A stretch of DNA of 34,089 nucleotides, taken from contig PDPU01000013.1 of assembly GCA_002746645.1 (NCBI GenBank), positions 1 through 34,089 on the forward strand, in the 5' to 3' direction. The position numbers and the translations under genes were made by a program. The notes under the pieces are model-generated. The model did not search any database. It had not been told where the DNA came from and saw only the letters and a program-made list of their open reading frames with translations. This DNA is from Gammaproteobacteria bacterium (lineage in GTDB: Bacteria > Pseudomonadota > Gammaproteobacteria > Granulosicoccales > Granulosicoccaceae). Position 1 is the stretch's first letter. Every line of letters begins with the position of its first letter. Shown here piece after piece: positions 18,857-26,951 of this stretch.

Positions 18857-18883
18857 AAGGTCGAGGCGACTTGAAAAACTTGT

Positions 18884-21715
18884 TCACGATTGATCAAGGC
18901 TCTTGCTGACGAGTTCGTACACGTCGCCGGAAAGCCCCTCACGGCCGATGATACGCTCGAGTTCGGCGTGCATCAGCGACGCATGTGGCTCGGCAAAACG
19001 CTGCCAGCGGCACAGGGGGGCAAGCAGGCCCGCCGCAGTCTGCGGATTCCGCTCATCGAGCGCCAGCACCTGATCGGCCAGCAGACGGTAGCCCCTTCCC
19101 GAACGCTCGTGAAAGCCCGTGGGATTGCCCGCGGCAAACACGCCAATCAGTGAACGGACCCGATTCGGGTTGCCGATGTCGAAGGCCGGATGCGCAAGCA
19201 GCGCCTCGACATCCTCGATCACATCGTCACGTTCGCTCGCCGCCTGCACCGCAAACCACTTGTCGACCACGAGCCGATTGTCCGACCAGCGCGCGAGAAA
19301 GGCATCCAGCGCCGACCGACGCAGGGATTCACTGCCCTGACAGAGCATCGTCAGTGCCTGGATGGTATCGGTCATGTTGTCGGCCCGGTCCCAGGCGGCC
19401 CGGGCCGTATCGCGCCAGCGATCCTCGGGCAGGGCAACGAGCAGACGCATGGCGGCACCGGCAAGGCGGCGTCGACCCATGGCGCGATCGCGCGCCTCGC
19501 CATCGAGCGCCGCCGAACCCTCGGGGGACGCAGACGCCACGGCATCACCCTCGGCGACTGACGAGTCACCCGACAGCACCAGCGATTCGAGTTCGGACTG
19601 GAACCTGGTGGCAATCGCTGCTGCCAGCTGCCGGCGCACTCGCTGCAGTGCCTGCACGTCAACCGCCTGGAGGCTGTCAGCAAGACTGTCGAAGGAAGGC
19701 AGGGTCATGAGCTCGGCGCTGAAGGCCGGATCGCGCTCGACATCGGCAAGCACCGCCTGGATGGCGTCGAGCAAGGCGGCCAGAGAGTCCTCCGCCTCAG
19801 ACCGTTCATCGAGGGTTTCGAACACCACGCGTCCGGCGAGACGCATGCCCGCATCCCAGCGGTTGAAGCCATCGCTGTCGCGTGCGAGCAGGTTGGCAAG
19901 CGTCGCATTGTCGACCTCGTAGACGAGACGGACGGGCGCCGAGAAGTTTCGCAGAAACGAGACCAGCGGCCGCGACGGGAGATTCTCGAACACGAACATC
20001 TGTCGCTCCTTGCACAGGTCGAGGAGCGTGCCATGCGCGACCTGGCGTCCGATCTCGAGCGGCATGTCCGCGCCGGTCTCATCGAGCAGCGCGACCACGA
20101 GCGGAATGTGCAGCGCGGGCTTCTCGATCTGCCCCGGCGTCGGCGCGATCGACTGACGCACCTCGAGCGAGAGCGTGCGCGTGTCCGGATCGTAGTACTC
20201 GAGCACGCCCACGGTGGGTGTACCCGCCGTCGAATACCAGAGCCGGAATTGTTCGAGATCGACATCGGTCACTGCCTGCATGCAGTCGACGAAGGCATCG
20301 CAGGTGGTGGCTTCGCCATCATGACGCTCGACGTACAGCGCCATGCCACGCTGCCAGGCTTCTTCACCGAGGAGGGTGTGCAGCATGCGGATGACCTCGG
20401 CGCCTTTCTCGTACACCGTCACGGTGTAGAAGTTGTTGATCTCCATGTAGCTGTCGGGGCGGATCGGGTGCGCCATCGGACTGGCGTCTTCGGGAAACTG
20501 ACGGTTCCGAAGCAGGCGCACGTCCTGAATGCGCTTTACCGTCGCCGAATTGAGGTCGGCCGAAAAGCACTGATCGCGAAACACCGTCAGCCCTTCCTTG
20601 AGACTCAACTGGAACCAGTCGCGGCAAGTGATGCGGTTGCCCGTCCAGTTGTGGAAATACTCGTGCGCGACCACCGACTCGATGCCGAGGAAGTCGCTGT
20701 CGGTGGCGCTTTCGGCATCGGCAAGCACGTAGCGCGAATTGAACACGTTCAGACCCTTGTTCTCCATCGCGCCCATGTTGAAGTCATCGACGGCGACGAT
20801 CATGAAACGGTCGAGATCGTATTCGAAGCCATACACCTCTTCATCCCAGCGCATGGCTGCCTGCAGCGACCGCATGGCGAAATCACAGCGCGAGAGGTTG
20901 TGCGCCTGCACGTAGATCTGCAGCAGTACATCACGCCCCGAACGAGTACGGAATTCATCTTCGATGACCGCAAGGTCACCGGCAACCAGCGCGAAGAGAT
21001 AGCTCGGTTTCGGAAAGGGGTCCGTCCAGTGCACGAGTGCCCGCCCGTTCTCCAGTGTTTCGTGGGAAACGAGGTTGCCATTCGAGAGCATCACGGGGCA
21101 TTCGCCGGGGTCGGCCTCGATCGACACATCGAAAAGCGCGAGAATGTCCGGCCGGTCAAGATACCAGGTGATCTTCCTGAAGCCTTCTGCCTCGCATTGC
21201 GTACAGTAGTTGCCGCTCGAGCGGTAAAGCCCTTCGAGCGCGGTATTGGCCTCTGGATTGATGCGCGTGGTGATCGTGAGCGTGCATTCGGCAGGAAGCT
21301 CGCGGAGTTCGAGCACCGTGGCAGATTCCGTCATGCGCGAAGCCGGCATCGCTGCGCCATCGACCTCCACGTAAAGTGTTTCGAGGTTCGCACCGTCGAG
21401 TTTCAGTGGCGCCACGGCGGCAGCAACGGCATCGTTCGCCACATCGTCACTTGCCGTATCGTCACTCGCCGCACCGTCGCTCGCCGTATCGTCGCTCGCC
21501 GCACCGTCACTCGCGATGTCGGCAGACGCCGAGCTGACGGGTGTCTCGACAGGCTGAGCCGGAACTGCGCCCTCGCCCACATGTACGATCTGCAATTCAC
21601 TTCTGACCTCGGTGGCCGTCGGATCGAGCCGGAAGTGCAGTTTGACGCGGCGGATCTGCCAGGGCGAGGGGCGGTAGTCGAGTCGCTCGATGGTACGCGG
21701 TTCGGTGTGACGCAT
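18884..21715 (-). CDS. pepN: Aminopeptidase N
   Basis: This M1-family zinc aminopeptidase of about 943 residues removes N-terminal amino acids from peptides in the cytoplasm. The exopeptidase motif GAMEN is at 315-319 and the zinc site HEYFH at 351-355 with E374 (HExxH-x18-E). The rest aligns well with E. coli PepN (about 870), including NTALEGLY and CTQCEAEGFR. The start at 21715 gives MRHTEPRTIERLDYRPS, matching the family start; longer frames add unrelated residues. Residues about 51-100 are a low-complexity ASDDT/ASDGA insert encoded by 15-bp tandem repeats, and a second acidic insert occurs near SVAEGDAVASASPEG. It is divergent from the metalloprotease gene at 21824. Confidence 0.97.
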   Translation of the reverse strand: MRHTEPRTIERLDYRPSPWQIRRVKLHFRLDPTATEVRSELQIVHVGEGAVPAQPVETPVSSASADIASDGAASDDTASDGAASDDTASDDVANDAVAAAVAPLKLDGANLETLYVEVDGAAMPASRMTESATVLELRELPAECTLTITTRINPEANTALEGLYRSSGNYCTQCEAEGFRKITWYLDRPDILALFDVSIEADPGECPVMLSNGNLVSHETLENGRALVHWTDPFPKPSYLFALVAGDLAVIEDEFRTRSGRDVLLQIYVQAHNLSRCDFAMRSLQAAMRWDEEVYGFEYDLDRFMIVAVDDFNMGAMENKGLNVFNSRYVLADAESATDSDFLGIESVVAHEYFHNWTGNRITCRDWFQLSLKEGLTVFRDQCFSADLNSATVKRIQDVRLLRNRQFPEDASPMAHPIRPDSYMEINNFYTVTVYEKGAEVIRMLHTLLGEEAWQRGMALYVERHDGEATTCDAFVDCMQAVTDVDLEQFRLWYSTAGTPTVGVLEYYDPDTRTLSLEVRQSIAPTPGQIEKPALHIPLVVALLDETGADMPLEIGRQVAHGTLLDLCKERQMFVFENLPSRPLVSFLRNFSAPVRLVYEVDNATLANLLARDSDGFNRWDAGMRLAGRVVFETLDERSEAEDSLAALLDAIQAVLADVERDPAFSAELMTLPSFDSLADSLQAVDVQALQRVRRQLAAAIATRFQSELESLVLSGDSSVAEGDAVASASPEGSAALDGEARDRAMGRRRLAGAAMRLLVALPEDRWRDTARAAWDRADNMTDTIQALTMLCQGSESLRRSALDAFLARWSDNRLVVDKWFAVQAASERDDVIEDVEALLAHPAFDIGNPNRVRSLIGVFAAGNPTGFHERSGRGYRLLADQVLALDERNPQTAAGLLAPLCRWQRFAEPHASLMHAELERIIGREGLSGDVYELVSKSLDQS
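21440..21514 (-). repeat. 15-bp tandem repeats inside pepN
   Basis: Five 15-bp units lie head to tail (21440, 21455, 21470, 21485, 21500), of the form CG(TA/CA)(T/C)CGTC(A/G)CTCGC. They encode the alternating ASDDT/ASDGA residues of the insert. The length is a multiple of three, so copy-number change would keep the reading frame. Confidence 0.85.
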
Positions 21716-21823
21716 GGCGGAAGTCTCGCTGTTCCTGTGAGTAGCGGCGCGTTCAAGGTTAAAGACCCGCATTGAAGGCACCGACACAGACCAAGGGTAC
21801 CAGCCACGAATCCTCGCGCGTCA

Positions 21824-22609
21824 ATGCCATCCTTCACCACCATTCGCATCGCCGCCCTGCTCGCGGCTCTGGCCGTGGTCGGCTTCATCGCCCTGCACCA
21901 GCACGTCTATACCCGCAACTGGAGCGACACCCTCGAGGTGGTGGTCTACCCCATCAACGGCGACGGTCACACGACCACGGCCGACTACATCGCGTCACTG
22001 AGCGACGAGGACTTCGAAATCATCGACCGCTGGGGGATACGCGAAGCCCAACGTCATGACCTTGATCTTTCCCGTCCCTTCATGGTGCGTCTCGGACCCG
22101 AAATACGCAACCACCCGCCGCTGCTTTCACCCGAGGCAACACCCGTCGATGTGCTCATCTGGGGCATCCGCTTCCGCTACTGGGCCTGGCGCAACACCCC
22201 GGACAAGGGCAGCCTGACGCGCGTGCGCATGTTCGTCATGTACGTCGAAGGCAGCGACGATCAGCCGTTGCAGCACTCACTCGGCATGAAGAAGGGTCTG
22301 ATGGGGCTCGTGCATGCCTATGCCACCGACCGGCAGACATCGCAGAACAACATCGTCATCGCCCACGAGCTGCTGCACACCGTGGGTGCCACCGACAAGT
22401 ACGGCATGGGCGGTACGCCGGTTTTCCCCGCGGGTTATGCCTACCCCACAAGGCAGCCGCTCTACCCGCAACGCAGCGCCGAGATCATGGCCGGACGCAT
22501 CCCGACCTCGAAATCATCGGCCTACATGGCGGAAAGCCTGCGCAGCGTCATCATCAACGATTACACTGCCGAGGAAATCAACTGGCGTCAGACATCCGCT
22601 TCCGAGTGA
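21824..22609 (+). CDS. Membrane-anchored putative zinc metalloprotease, function unknown
   Basis: This 261-residue protein has one N-terminal membrane helix (about 8-25), or an uncleaved signal, with the rest probably periplasmic. The key motif is H181-E-L-L-H185-T-V-G-A-T-D191, the HExxHxxGxxD pattern of zinc proteases that use Asp as third ligand. A candidate Met-turn follows at about 220-224 (AEIMAGR), as in metzincins. The intact HE pair suggests an active enzyme. I do not recognise a characterised homologue or a Pfam family with certainty. Its stop overlaps the GTG start of the PGPGW gene (GTGA), so the two are made together, and it is divergent from pepN. Peptidase activity is inferred from the motif alone. 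Confidence 0.8.
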   Translation: MPSFTTIRIAALLAALAVVGFIALHQHVYTRNWSDTLEVVVYPINGDGHTTTADYIASLSDEDFEIIDRWGIREAQRHDLDLSRPFMVRLGPEIRNHPPLLSPEATPVDVLIWGIRFRYWAWRNTPDKGSLTRVRMFVMYVEGSDDQPLQHSLGMKKGLMGLVHAYATDRQTSQNNIVIAHELLHTVGATDKYGMGGTPVFPAGYAYPTRQPLYPQRSAEIMAGRIPTSKSSAYMAESLRSVIINDYTAEEINWRQTSASE

Positions 22610-23031
22610 ACACCATTGTCGACTGGGTGCAGACCCACCCTGCCCTCGTGGGCGCCATCAGCGTCACGTCGCTGCTGCTGCTCGTGACCTCGGCGATGCT
22701 GATGCCCTGGCTGGTGTCGCGCCTGCCCACCAACTATCTGATCGAACAGAGCCGGCCTCGTTCCGAACGGCAGTCCCGGAGACCACTCGCGATGCTGGTG
22801 CTGCTGCTGCGCACCGTGATCGGGTTGTTTCTGGTGCTGCTCGGCATTGTCATGCTGATCACGCCCGGCCCCGGCATCGTCGCACTGCTGCTCGGCCTGA
22901 CGCTGGTGGAGTTTCCGGGCAAGCATCACCTGCTCGTGCATGTCGCCTCCCGGCCCGGGGTCTTCAGCAGTCTGAACTGGATACGAGCGAGACACGGCCA
23001 GCCCCCCTTCGAACATCCGACCGAAGATTGA
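22606..23031 (+). CDS. PGPGW-motif inner-membrane protein
   Basis: This 141-residue protein has membrane helices at about 12-38 and 62-105, the second region containing the family motif in MLITPGPGIVALLLGL. This places it in the PGPGW (TIGR02611-like) family of small membrane proteins with no established function. The C-terminal tail (FPGKHHLLVHVASRPGVFSSLNWIRARHGQPPFEHP) is soluble. It uses a GTG start at 22606 that overlaps the metalloprotease stop by 4 bp. The upstream gene could act on or with it at the membrane, but this is only positional evidence. The 41-bp repeat copy 1 begins at its last base. Confidence 0.85.
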   Translation: MNTIVDWVQTHPALVGAISVTSLLLLVTSAMLMPWLVSRLPTNYLIEQSRPRSERQSRRPLAMLVLLLRTVIGLFLVLLGIVMLITPGPGIVALLLGLTLVEFPGKHHLLVHVASRPGVFSSLNWIRARHGQPPFEHPTED

Positions 23032-23071
23032 CCGTCATCAGACTCCGGCCACGGCGGTATCAGGCGTGTGG
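23031..23071 (+). repeat. 41-bp direct repeat, copy 1
   Basis: Begins ACCGTCATCAGACTCCGGCC. It matches copy 2 (24092-24132) at 39 of 41 positions by eye. It starts at the final base of the PGPGW gene. Confidence 0.9.
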
Positions 23072-23162
23072 GACTGTGTAGCCATGTGGTCATGATGCTC
23101 CGGTCCGGCATCGCCAGGCCTCATGACTCCATTCCGACAATCGCTGCCTTCATGACAGATTC

Positions 23163-23798
23163 TTAACCCGAGTGGGGCACCTGGCGACCAGCATAGGCAA
23201 TCGCCCGGCTGACCTCTTCGACGTGTCGCATCCGCTCCAGCCAGGCCACGACATGCGCGAAGTCGGGGAGAGATCGCAACCAGGCTTCGCGCATGAAAAC
23301 CACCGGAAAATGCGCGAAATCCGCGCGCATGGGTGATGTCCCGCCGAGAAAGTCAGCGGCCTTCACCGGCTCGAAACAGGCGGCGATGGAATTCAGCAGG
23401 CGACCCTGCAGAAACTCGACATTCTCGGCGTTGAAATCCATGTATTTCATCAAGCCGTTTTGAACGGCAATATCGGACAGAGCCGCACAAACGCTTGCAT
23501 GATCCAGCGCGCACGCGTTGCTTTCGACCGGTATCAATTCGGGACGATCCCGCCGCAAGATGTGATCCAGAATCGCGCCGGACTGGCTCAGACGCAATTC
23601 AACGCCGGATACGGTATCGCGTTCAATGAGCGCCGGAACCGCGCCGACGGGGTTGATCGCAAGAAACACCGGCCGCTTGTGATCGCCCGCGGCAAGGTCC
23701 AGCTCATGTCTTTCGGCATCGATACGGCCCAGCTCAACGGCGATGGCCGCCCTCAGGCTGTTGCCTGAACGAGCGAAATACAATTTCCGTTCAATCAT
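23163..23798 (-). CDS. Glutathione S-transferase family protein
   Basis: This 211-residue protein has the GST fold. The N-terminal thioredoxin-like domain (1-80) begins MIERKLYFARSGNSLRA (possible catalytic Ser at 11 or 14), with the cis-Pro loop NPVGAVPALI (about 49-58) and the glutathione-binding QSGAILDHIL (about 73-82). The all-helical C-terminal domain fills 90-200. Conjugation to electrophiles or another thiol reaction is expected, but the substrate is unknown. AGGAG lies about 10 nt before the ATG. It stands alone on the minus strand, flanked by the 41-bp direct repeats and by non-coding DNA on its promoter side, and parts look less GC-rich than neighbouring genes. Insertion into this spot is possible. 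Confidence 0.88.
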   Translation of the reverse strand: MIERKLYFARSGNSLRAAIAVELGRIDAERHELDLAAGDHKRPVFLAINPVGAVPALIERDTVSGVELRLSQSGAILDHILRRDRPELIPVESNACALDHASVCAALSDIAVQNGLMKYMDFNAENVEFLQGRLLNSIAACFEPVKAADFLGGTSPMRADFAHFPVVFMREAWLRSLPDFAHVVAWLERMRHVEEVSRAIAYAGRQVPHSG

Positions 23799-24167
23799 GT
23801 CATTCAGGCTCCTGCTGTTTACGTAATGATACAGTGGGCATCTTCAACGAGTGTTACGACAGATTTATCAGGACGGGTTCCGGAAAATGCCGCCGCCAGC
23901 GTTCTCTCGCGGTACCCGCGGAAGGAAGCAGCAGCCCGGAGTGACGAACCTCCATGATCGGATGGTGAACGACAAACCCGAGGTTCCGACCTTTGTGTAC
24001 GATCTCTCGCTGCCGGGCGGCCCTTCGATCCGGCTGCGACCTGAACGAGAGCCACGCCGCGGCTGAACGAGCGGAAGGCAAGCATCCCGAAACCGTCATC
24101 AGACTCTGGCCACGGCGGCATCAGGCGTGTGGATTTGATGACTTGCCAGCGGTCTACACTACCCCGC
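23799..24167. other. 369-bp gene-poor interval before envC
   Basis: No convincing gene. Short frames of 71 codons (plus) and 81 codons (minus) overlap each other, lack good ribosome-binding sites and resemble nothing I recognise. The interval contains copy 2 of the 41-bp repeat and, next to the envC start, a TACACT -10-like box (24154-24159) only 8 nt before the ATG with no clear -35 and no Shine-Dalgarno. Confidence 0.6.
24092..24132 (+). repeat. 41-bp direct repeat, copy 2
   Basis: Begins ACCGTCATCAGACTCTGGCC and matches copy 1 (23031-23071) except for C/T at position 16 and T/C at position 28. It ends 35 bp before the envC start codon. Confidence 0.9.
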
Positions 24168-25466
24168 ATGCGTTTTTCAACGGCAAACCCTTTCCCGTCA
24201 CGAACGCGCCTTCCCGCGTTCTTGCTGCGTACGGCCCTGCGTACGGCCCTGCGTACGGCCCTGCGTACGGCCCTGCGTACGGCCCTGCGTACAACAGCAT
24301 TGTGCGCGACATTGTTCCTCATCATGGGTGGCCTAATCGCTGCCGCCAACGACACCTCTTCCGAGGAACAGAGTGCGGCATCACTCGGCGACGTCGAGAA
24401 GAGCATTGCCGAAACACGTGCCCAGCTCGACGCACTTGACCGCGACATGGCGGCCAACCGTGAACGCCGTGCCGAACTCGAACGCGCTGTTGCCCGCGCC
24501 GAGTCCCGGGCGGACGAGCGGCGCCTGCGCATCGAAGGGCTCGACAAGGACATCGCGGAATACGCGCAACGGCTAGCCACTCTGGAAGCACGCGTTGCCA
24601 GCGCCGAAGCCGGCGTGGATGCACGCAAGCGCCTTCTCGCCGACACCATCCGCCGAGTACACCAGCTCGACAGCAACAGCGGCCTGAAAGTGCTGCTCGG
24701 CCATGCCGACCCCGCCACGGCCGACCGCATCGCCGTCTACAGCGATCATCTCCTGCGTGCCCAGCAGGCGCTGATCGACAGTGAAATCGAGGCGCTCGCC
24801 GCCATCGATGCCGCACGTCTCGTCGCTGCGAAGGATCGCAACTGGCTCGAATACATCCGCAACAAGGCCTCGGCGCAGCGCGACGCGGTGGAAACCGAGC
24901 GTCGCAAGCACAGTCAGGCCCTCGGCGATGTCGACGCCAGACTTGAAACGCAGCAACGCACCGTCGCCGAACTCAAGGCCGACGAAGCACGTCTGCAGAC
25001 GCTCTTCGACGAACTCAAGCACCTGGCCTCACGTCGCTCCGGCTATTTCGAACTCGGCAAGGGCAACTATCCGTTGCCGACCGAGGGGAAGATCACGGCG
25101 CACTTCGGTGATGTCAAATCCGTCGGCCGTGTGCGTTGGAAAGGCATGTTCATTGCGGCTCCACTTGCTCGGCCCGTGCGCGCCATCGCCGACGGCGAAG
25201 TGGTGCTGAGCCGCTTCATCGAGGGTTTCGGCATGACACTGTTCATTGACCACGGCGACAATTATCTGACACTGTACGGTGGCAACAGCCGCATCCTCGT
25301 GCAGGAAGGCGACTGGGTCAAAGGCGGCGCAGAGATTGCAACCGTTGGCAATTCCGGCGGTCAGAAGACGAGCGGCGTGTACCTCGAGATACGTCACGAA
25401 TCCATGGCCATCGACCCATCGGACTGGCTTTTTGACGCAAAATCAACGCTGAGTGCGCAAAAATAG
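24168..25466 (+). CDS. envC: Murein hydrolase activator EnvC
   Basis: This 432-residue secreted protein has a signal segment, a long coiled coil (about 65-270, Ala/Glu/Arg/Leu-rich: AETRAQLDALDRDMAANRER and on) and a C-terminal LytM/M23 domain. The LytM domain is degenerate: RWKGMFIAAP replaces the metal-binding HxGxD, and YLEIRHESMAIDP replaces HxH. This is like E. coli EnvC, which activates amidases AmiA/AmiB at the division site and does not itself cut. The N-terminus is unusual: ATG 24168 is followed by about 40 residues containing five LRTA repeats from a 12-bp tandem repeat, then the hydrophobic core and AAA|ND. The true start could be later. It is 96 bp upstream of ctpA on the same strand. 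Confidence 0.93.
   Translation: MRFSTANPFPSRTRLPAFLLRTALRTALRTALRTALRTALRTTALCATLFLIMGGLIAAANDTSSEEQSAASLGDVEKSIAETRAQLDALDRDMAANRERRAELERAVARAESRADERRLRIEGLDKDIAEYAQRLATLEARVASAEAGVDARKRLLADTIRRVHQLDSNSGLKVLLGHADPATADRIAVYSDHLLRAQQALIDSEIEALAAIDAARLVAAKDRNWLEYIRNKASAQRDAVETERRKHSQALGDVDARLETQQRTVAELKADEARLQTLFDELKHLASRRSGYFELGKGNYPLPTEGKITAHFGDVKSVGRVRWKGMFIAAPLARPVRAIADGEVVLSRFIEGFGMTLFIDHGDNYLTLYGGNSRILVQEGDWVKGGAEIATVGNSGGQKTSGVYLEIRHESMAIDPSDWLFDAKSTLSAQK
24225..24292 (+). repeat. 12-bp tandem repeat (CTGCGTACGGCC) in the envC signal region
   Basis: Five perfect head-to-tail copies (24225, 24237, 24249, 24261, 24273) are followed by 8 bases of a sixth. They encode LRTA repeats in the n-region of the signal peptide. 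The copies are identical at the DNA level, the signature of recent slippage. Change in copy number keeps the frame. Confidence 0.95.
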
Positions 25467-25562
25467 CCATGCTTGGCCGAAATACGTAGACTGAGCAGCA
25501 TCAACACCGCTTTCGAACAGCCATCCTGGGCTCGTGCCCTTGATGAACAGGAGTCCGAATCC

Positions 25563-26906
25563 ATGCAGCATGGCACTCGTACCTACACCCAGCTCCTCGT
25601 CGGCATCCTGCTCGGCGCCCTGCTTGCGCTCGGCTCGAGCGTGTTTGCCCAGCGTGGCGAACTGCCGATAGAACAGCTTCGCGCCTTCACCGACGTATTC
25701 TCGCGCATCAAGGCCGATTACGTCGAGGAAGTCACCGACGAGGAGCTGTTCGAACACGCCATCCGCGGCATGCTGAACGGGCTCGATCCACACTCGGCCT
25801 ACCTTTCACCCGAAGAGTTCAACGACCTTCGCATCGGCACCACGGGTGAATTCGGCGGCCTCGGCATCGAGGTGGGCATGGAAGACGGCTTCGTGAAGGT
25901 GGTCGCCCCCATCGACGACACGCCCGCCGCTCGGGCCGGCATGCAGTCGGGCGACCTCATCATCCGTCTCGATGAAACACCGGTGAAGGGCCTGTCGCTC
26001 AACGAGGCAGTCAAGCTCATGCGCGGCAAGCCCGGCAGCAAGCTCATGCTCACGGTGATCCGCGAAGGCGAGGATGCCCCCCTCGAAATCGAGATCGAGC
26101 GCGACATCATCAAGGTACAGAGCGTCAAGAGCCGCATGCTCGACGAGCATTACGGTTACGTACGCATCTCGAACTTCCAGACCAAGACCTCGCGCGACCT
26201 CGTCAAATCCGTGCGCGAACTCCGCAAGGAAGCCACCGATGGCGAACTCGACGGGCTGATTCTCGATCTCAGGAACAACCCGGGTGGCGTGCTCTCGGGC
26301 GCCGTGGGCGTCTCCGATGCCTTCCTCGACGATGGACTCATCGTCTATACCGACGGGCGCGAAGCCGACTCCCAGCTCCGCTATCCCGCCACGTCGGGTG
26401 ACGAGCTCGACGGCGCACCACTGGTGGTGCTCGTGAACGGCGGCTCGGCATCGGCTTCCGAAATCGTTGCTGGCGCCATGCAGGATCACGGTCGTGGCAT
26501 CGTGCTCGGCACCAAGACCTTCGGCAAGGGCTCGGTACAGACCATCCAGGATCTCGCCACCGGCGGCGCCGTGAAGCTCACCACCAGCCGTTACTACACG
26601 CCGAACGGTCGTTCGATCCAGGCGCTCGGCATCGAACCCGACATCATCACCAAACCCGGCAGCTGGACCCGCCCCGACGACGAGGACTTCACCCCGTTGA
26701 CCGAGTCGAGCCTGCGCGGCGCGCTCGGCAACGGCAACGAGGCCGAAACCTCCGACGACGCTGCCACCGAAGACTCCGCCACCGAGGATGCAGAAGCGAG
26801 CGAAGACCCGAACGATCTCATCTACGACGACTACCAGCTCTACGAGGCGCTGAACCTGCTCAAGGGGCTCAGCATCCTCGAGAAAGGCGACCGGCGCGCC
26901 GGTTGA
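25563..26906 (+). CDS. ctpA: C-terminal processing peptidase (S41A, CtpA)
   Basis: This 447-residue periplasmic serine protease has a signal peptide (hydrophobic 10-28, cleavage near VFAQ), an N-terminal helical region, a PDZ domain at about 95-175 (FGGLGIEV...GDLIIRLDETPVKGL), and an S41 domain with catalytic S297 (GSASASE), K322 (FGKG) and Q326. The Ser-Lys spacing of 25 equals that of Tsp (S430/K455). The family degrades peptidoglycan cross-link hydrolases with the help of a lipoprotein partner. The C-terminal part has an acidic, low-complexity tail (about 385-420). ATG at 25563 has AGGAG about 11 nt upstream. The envC-ctpA order is known from other gammaproteobacteria. Confidence 0.95.
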   Translation: MQHGTRTYTQLLVGILLGALLALGSSVFAQRGELPIEQLRAFTDVFSRIKADYVEEVTDEELFEHAIRGMLNGLDPHSAYLSPEEFNDLRIGTTGEFGGLGIEVGMEDGFVKVVAPIDDTPAARAGMQSGDLIIRLDETPVKGLSLNEAVKLMRGKPGSKLMLTVIREGEDAPLEIEIERDIIKVQSVKSRMLDEHYGYVRISNFQTKTSRDLVKSVRELRKEATDGELDGLILDLRNNPGGVLSGAVGVSDAFLDDGLIVYTDGREADSQLRYPATSGDELDGAPLVVLVNGGSASASEIVAGAMQDHGRGIVLGTKTFGKGSVQTIQDLATGGAVKLTTSRYYTPNGRSIQALGIEPDIITKPGSWTRPDDEDFTPLTESSLRGALGNGNEAETSDDAATEDSATEDAEASEDPNDLIYDDYQLYEALNLLKGLSILEKGDRRAG

Positions 26907-26913
26907 TTCAGTT

Positions 26914-26947
26914 CGGGCGTGGAGGCGCGTGATTGCGCCCGCGCCCG
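26914..26947. terminator. GC-rich hairpin between convergent ctpA and ampG
   Basis: An outer stem CGGGCG (26914-26919) with CGCCCG (26942-26947) encloses an inner stem GGCGC (26924-26928) with GCGCC (26935-26939). It fills the 45-bp gap between the two stop codons. No T-run follows on either strand, so it is a probable but atypical bidirectional transcript end. Confidence 0.45.
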
Positions 26948-26951
26948 TCCT

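Noticed and set aside
20033..21775. 580-codon open frame on the plus strand opposite pepN
   Set aside because: It is a mirror frame of a high-GC gene with clear M1 peptidase motifs; its translation has no domain pattern and no ribosome-binding site.
23851..24099. Two overlapping small frames (71 codons plus, 81 codons minus) between the GST gene and envC
   Set aside because: No ribosome-binding site, no recognisable family, mutually overlapping. A decayed gene remnant cannot be ruled out.
23031..24132. Insertion sequence or composite transposon
   Set aside because: The 41-bp repeats are direct and there is no transposase or terminal inverted repeat in the segment.
24225..24292. CRISPR-like array
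   Set aside because: Units are 12 bp, contiguous without spacers and in frame with envC; no cas genes are present.
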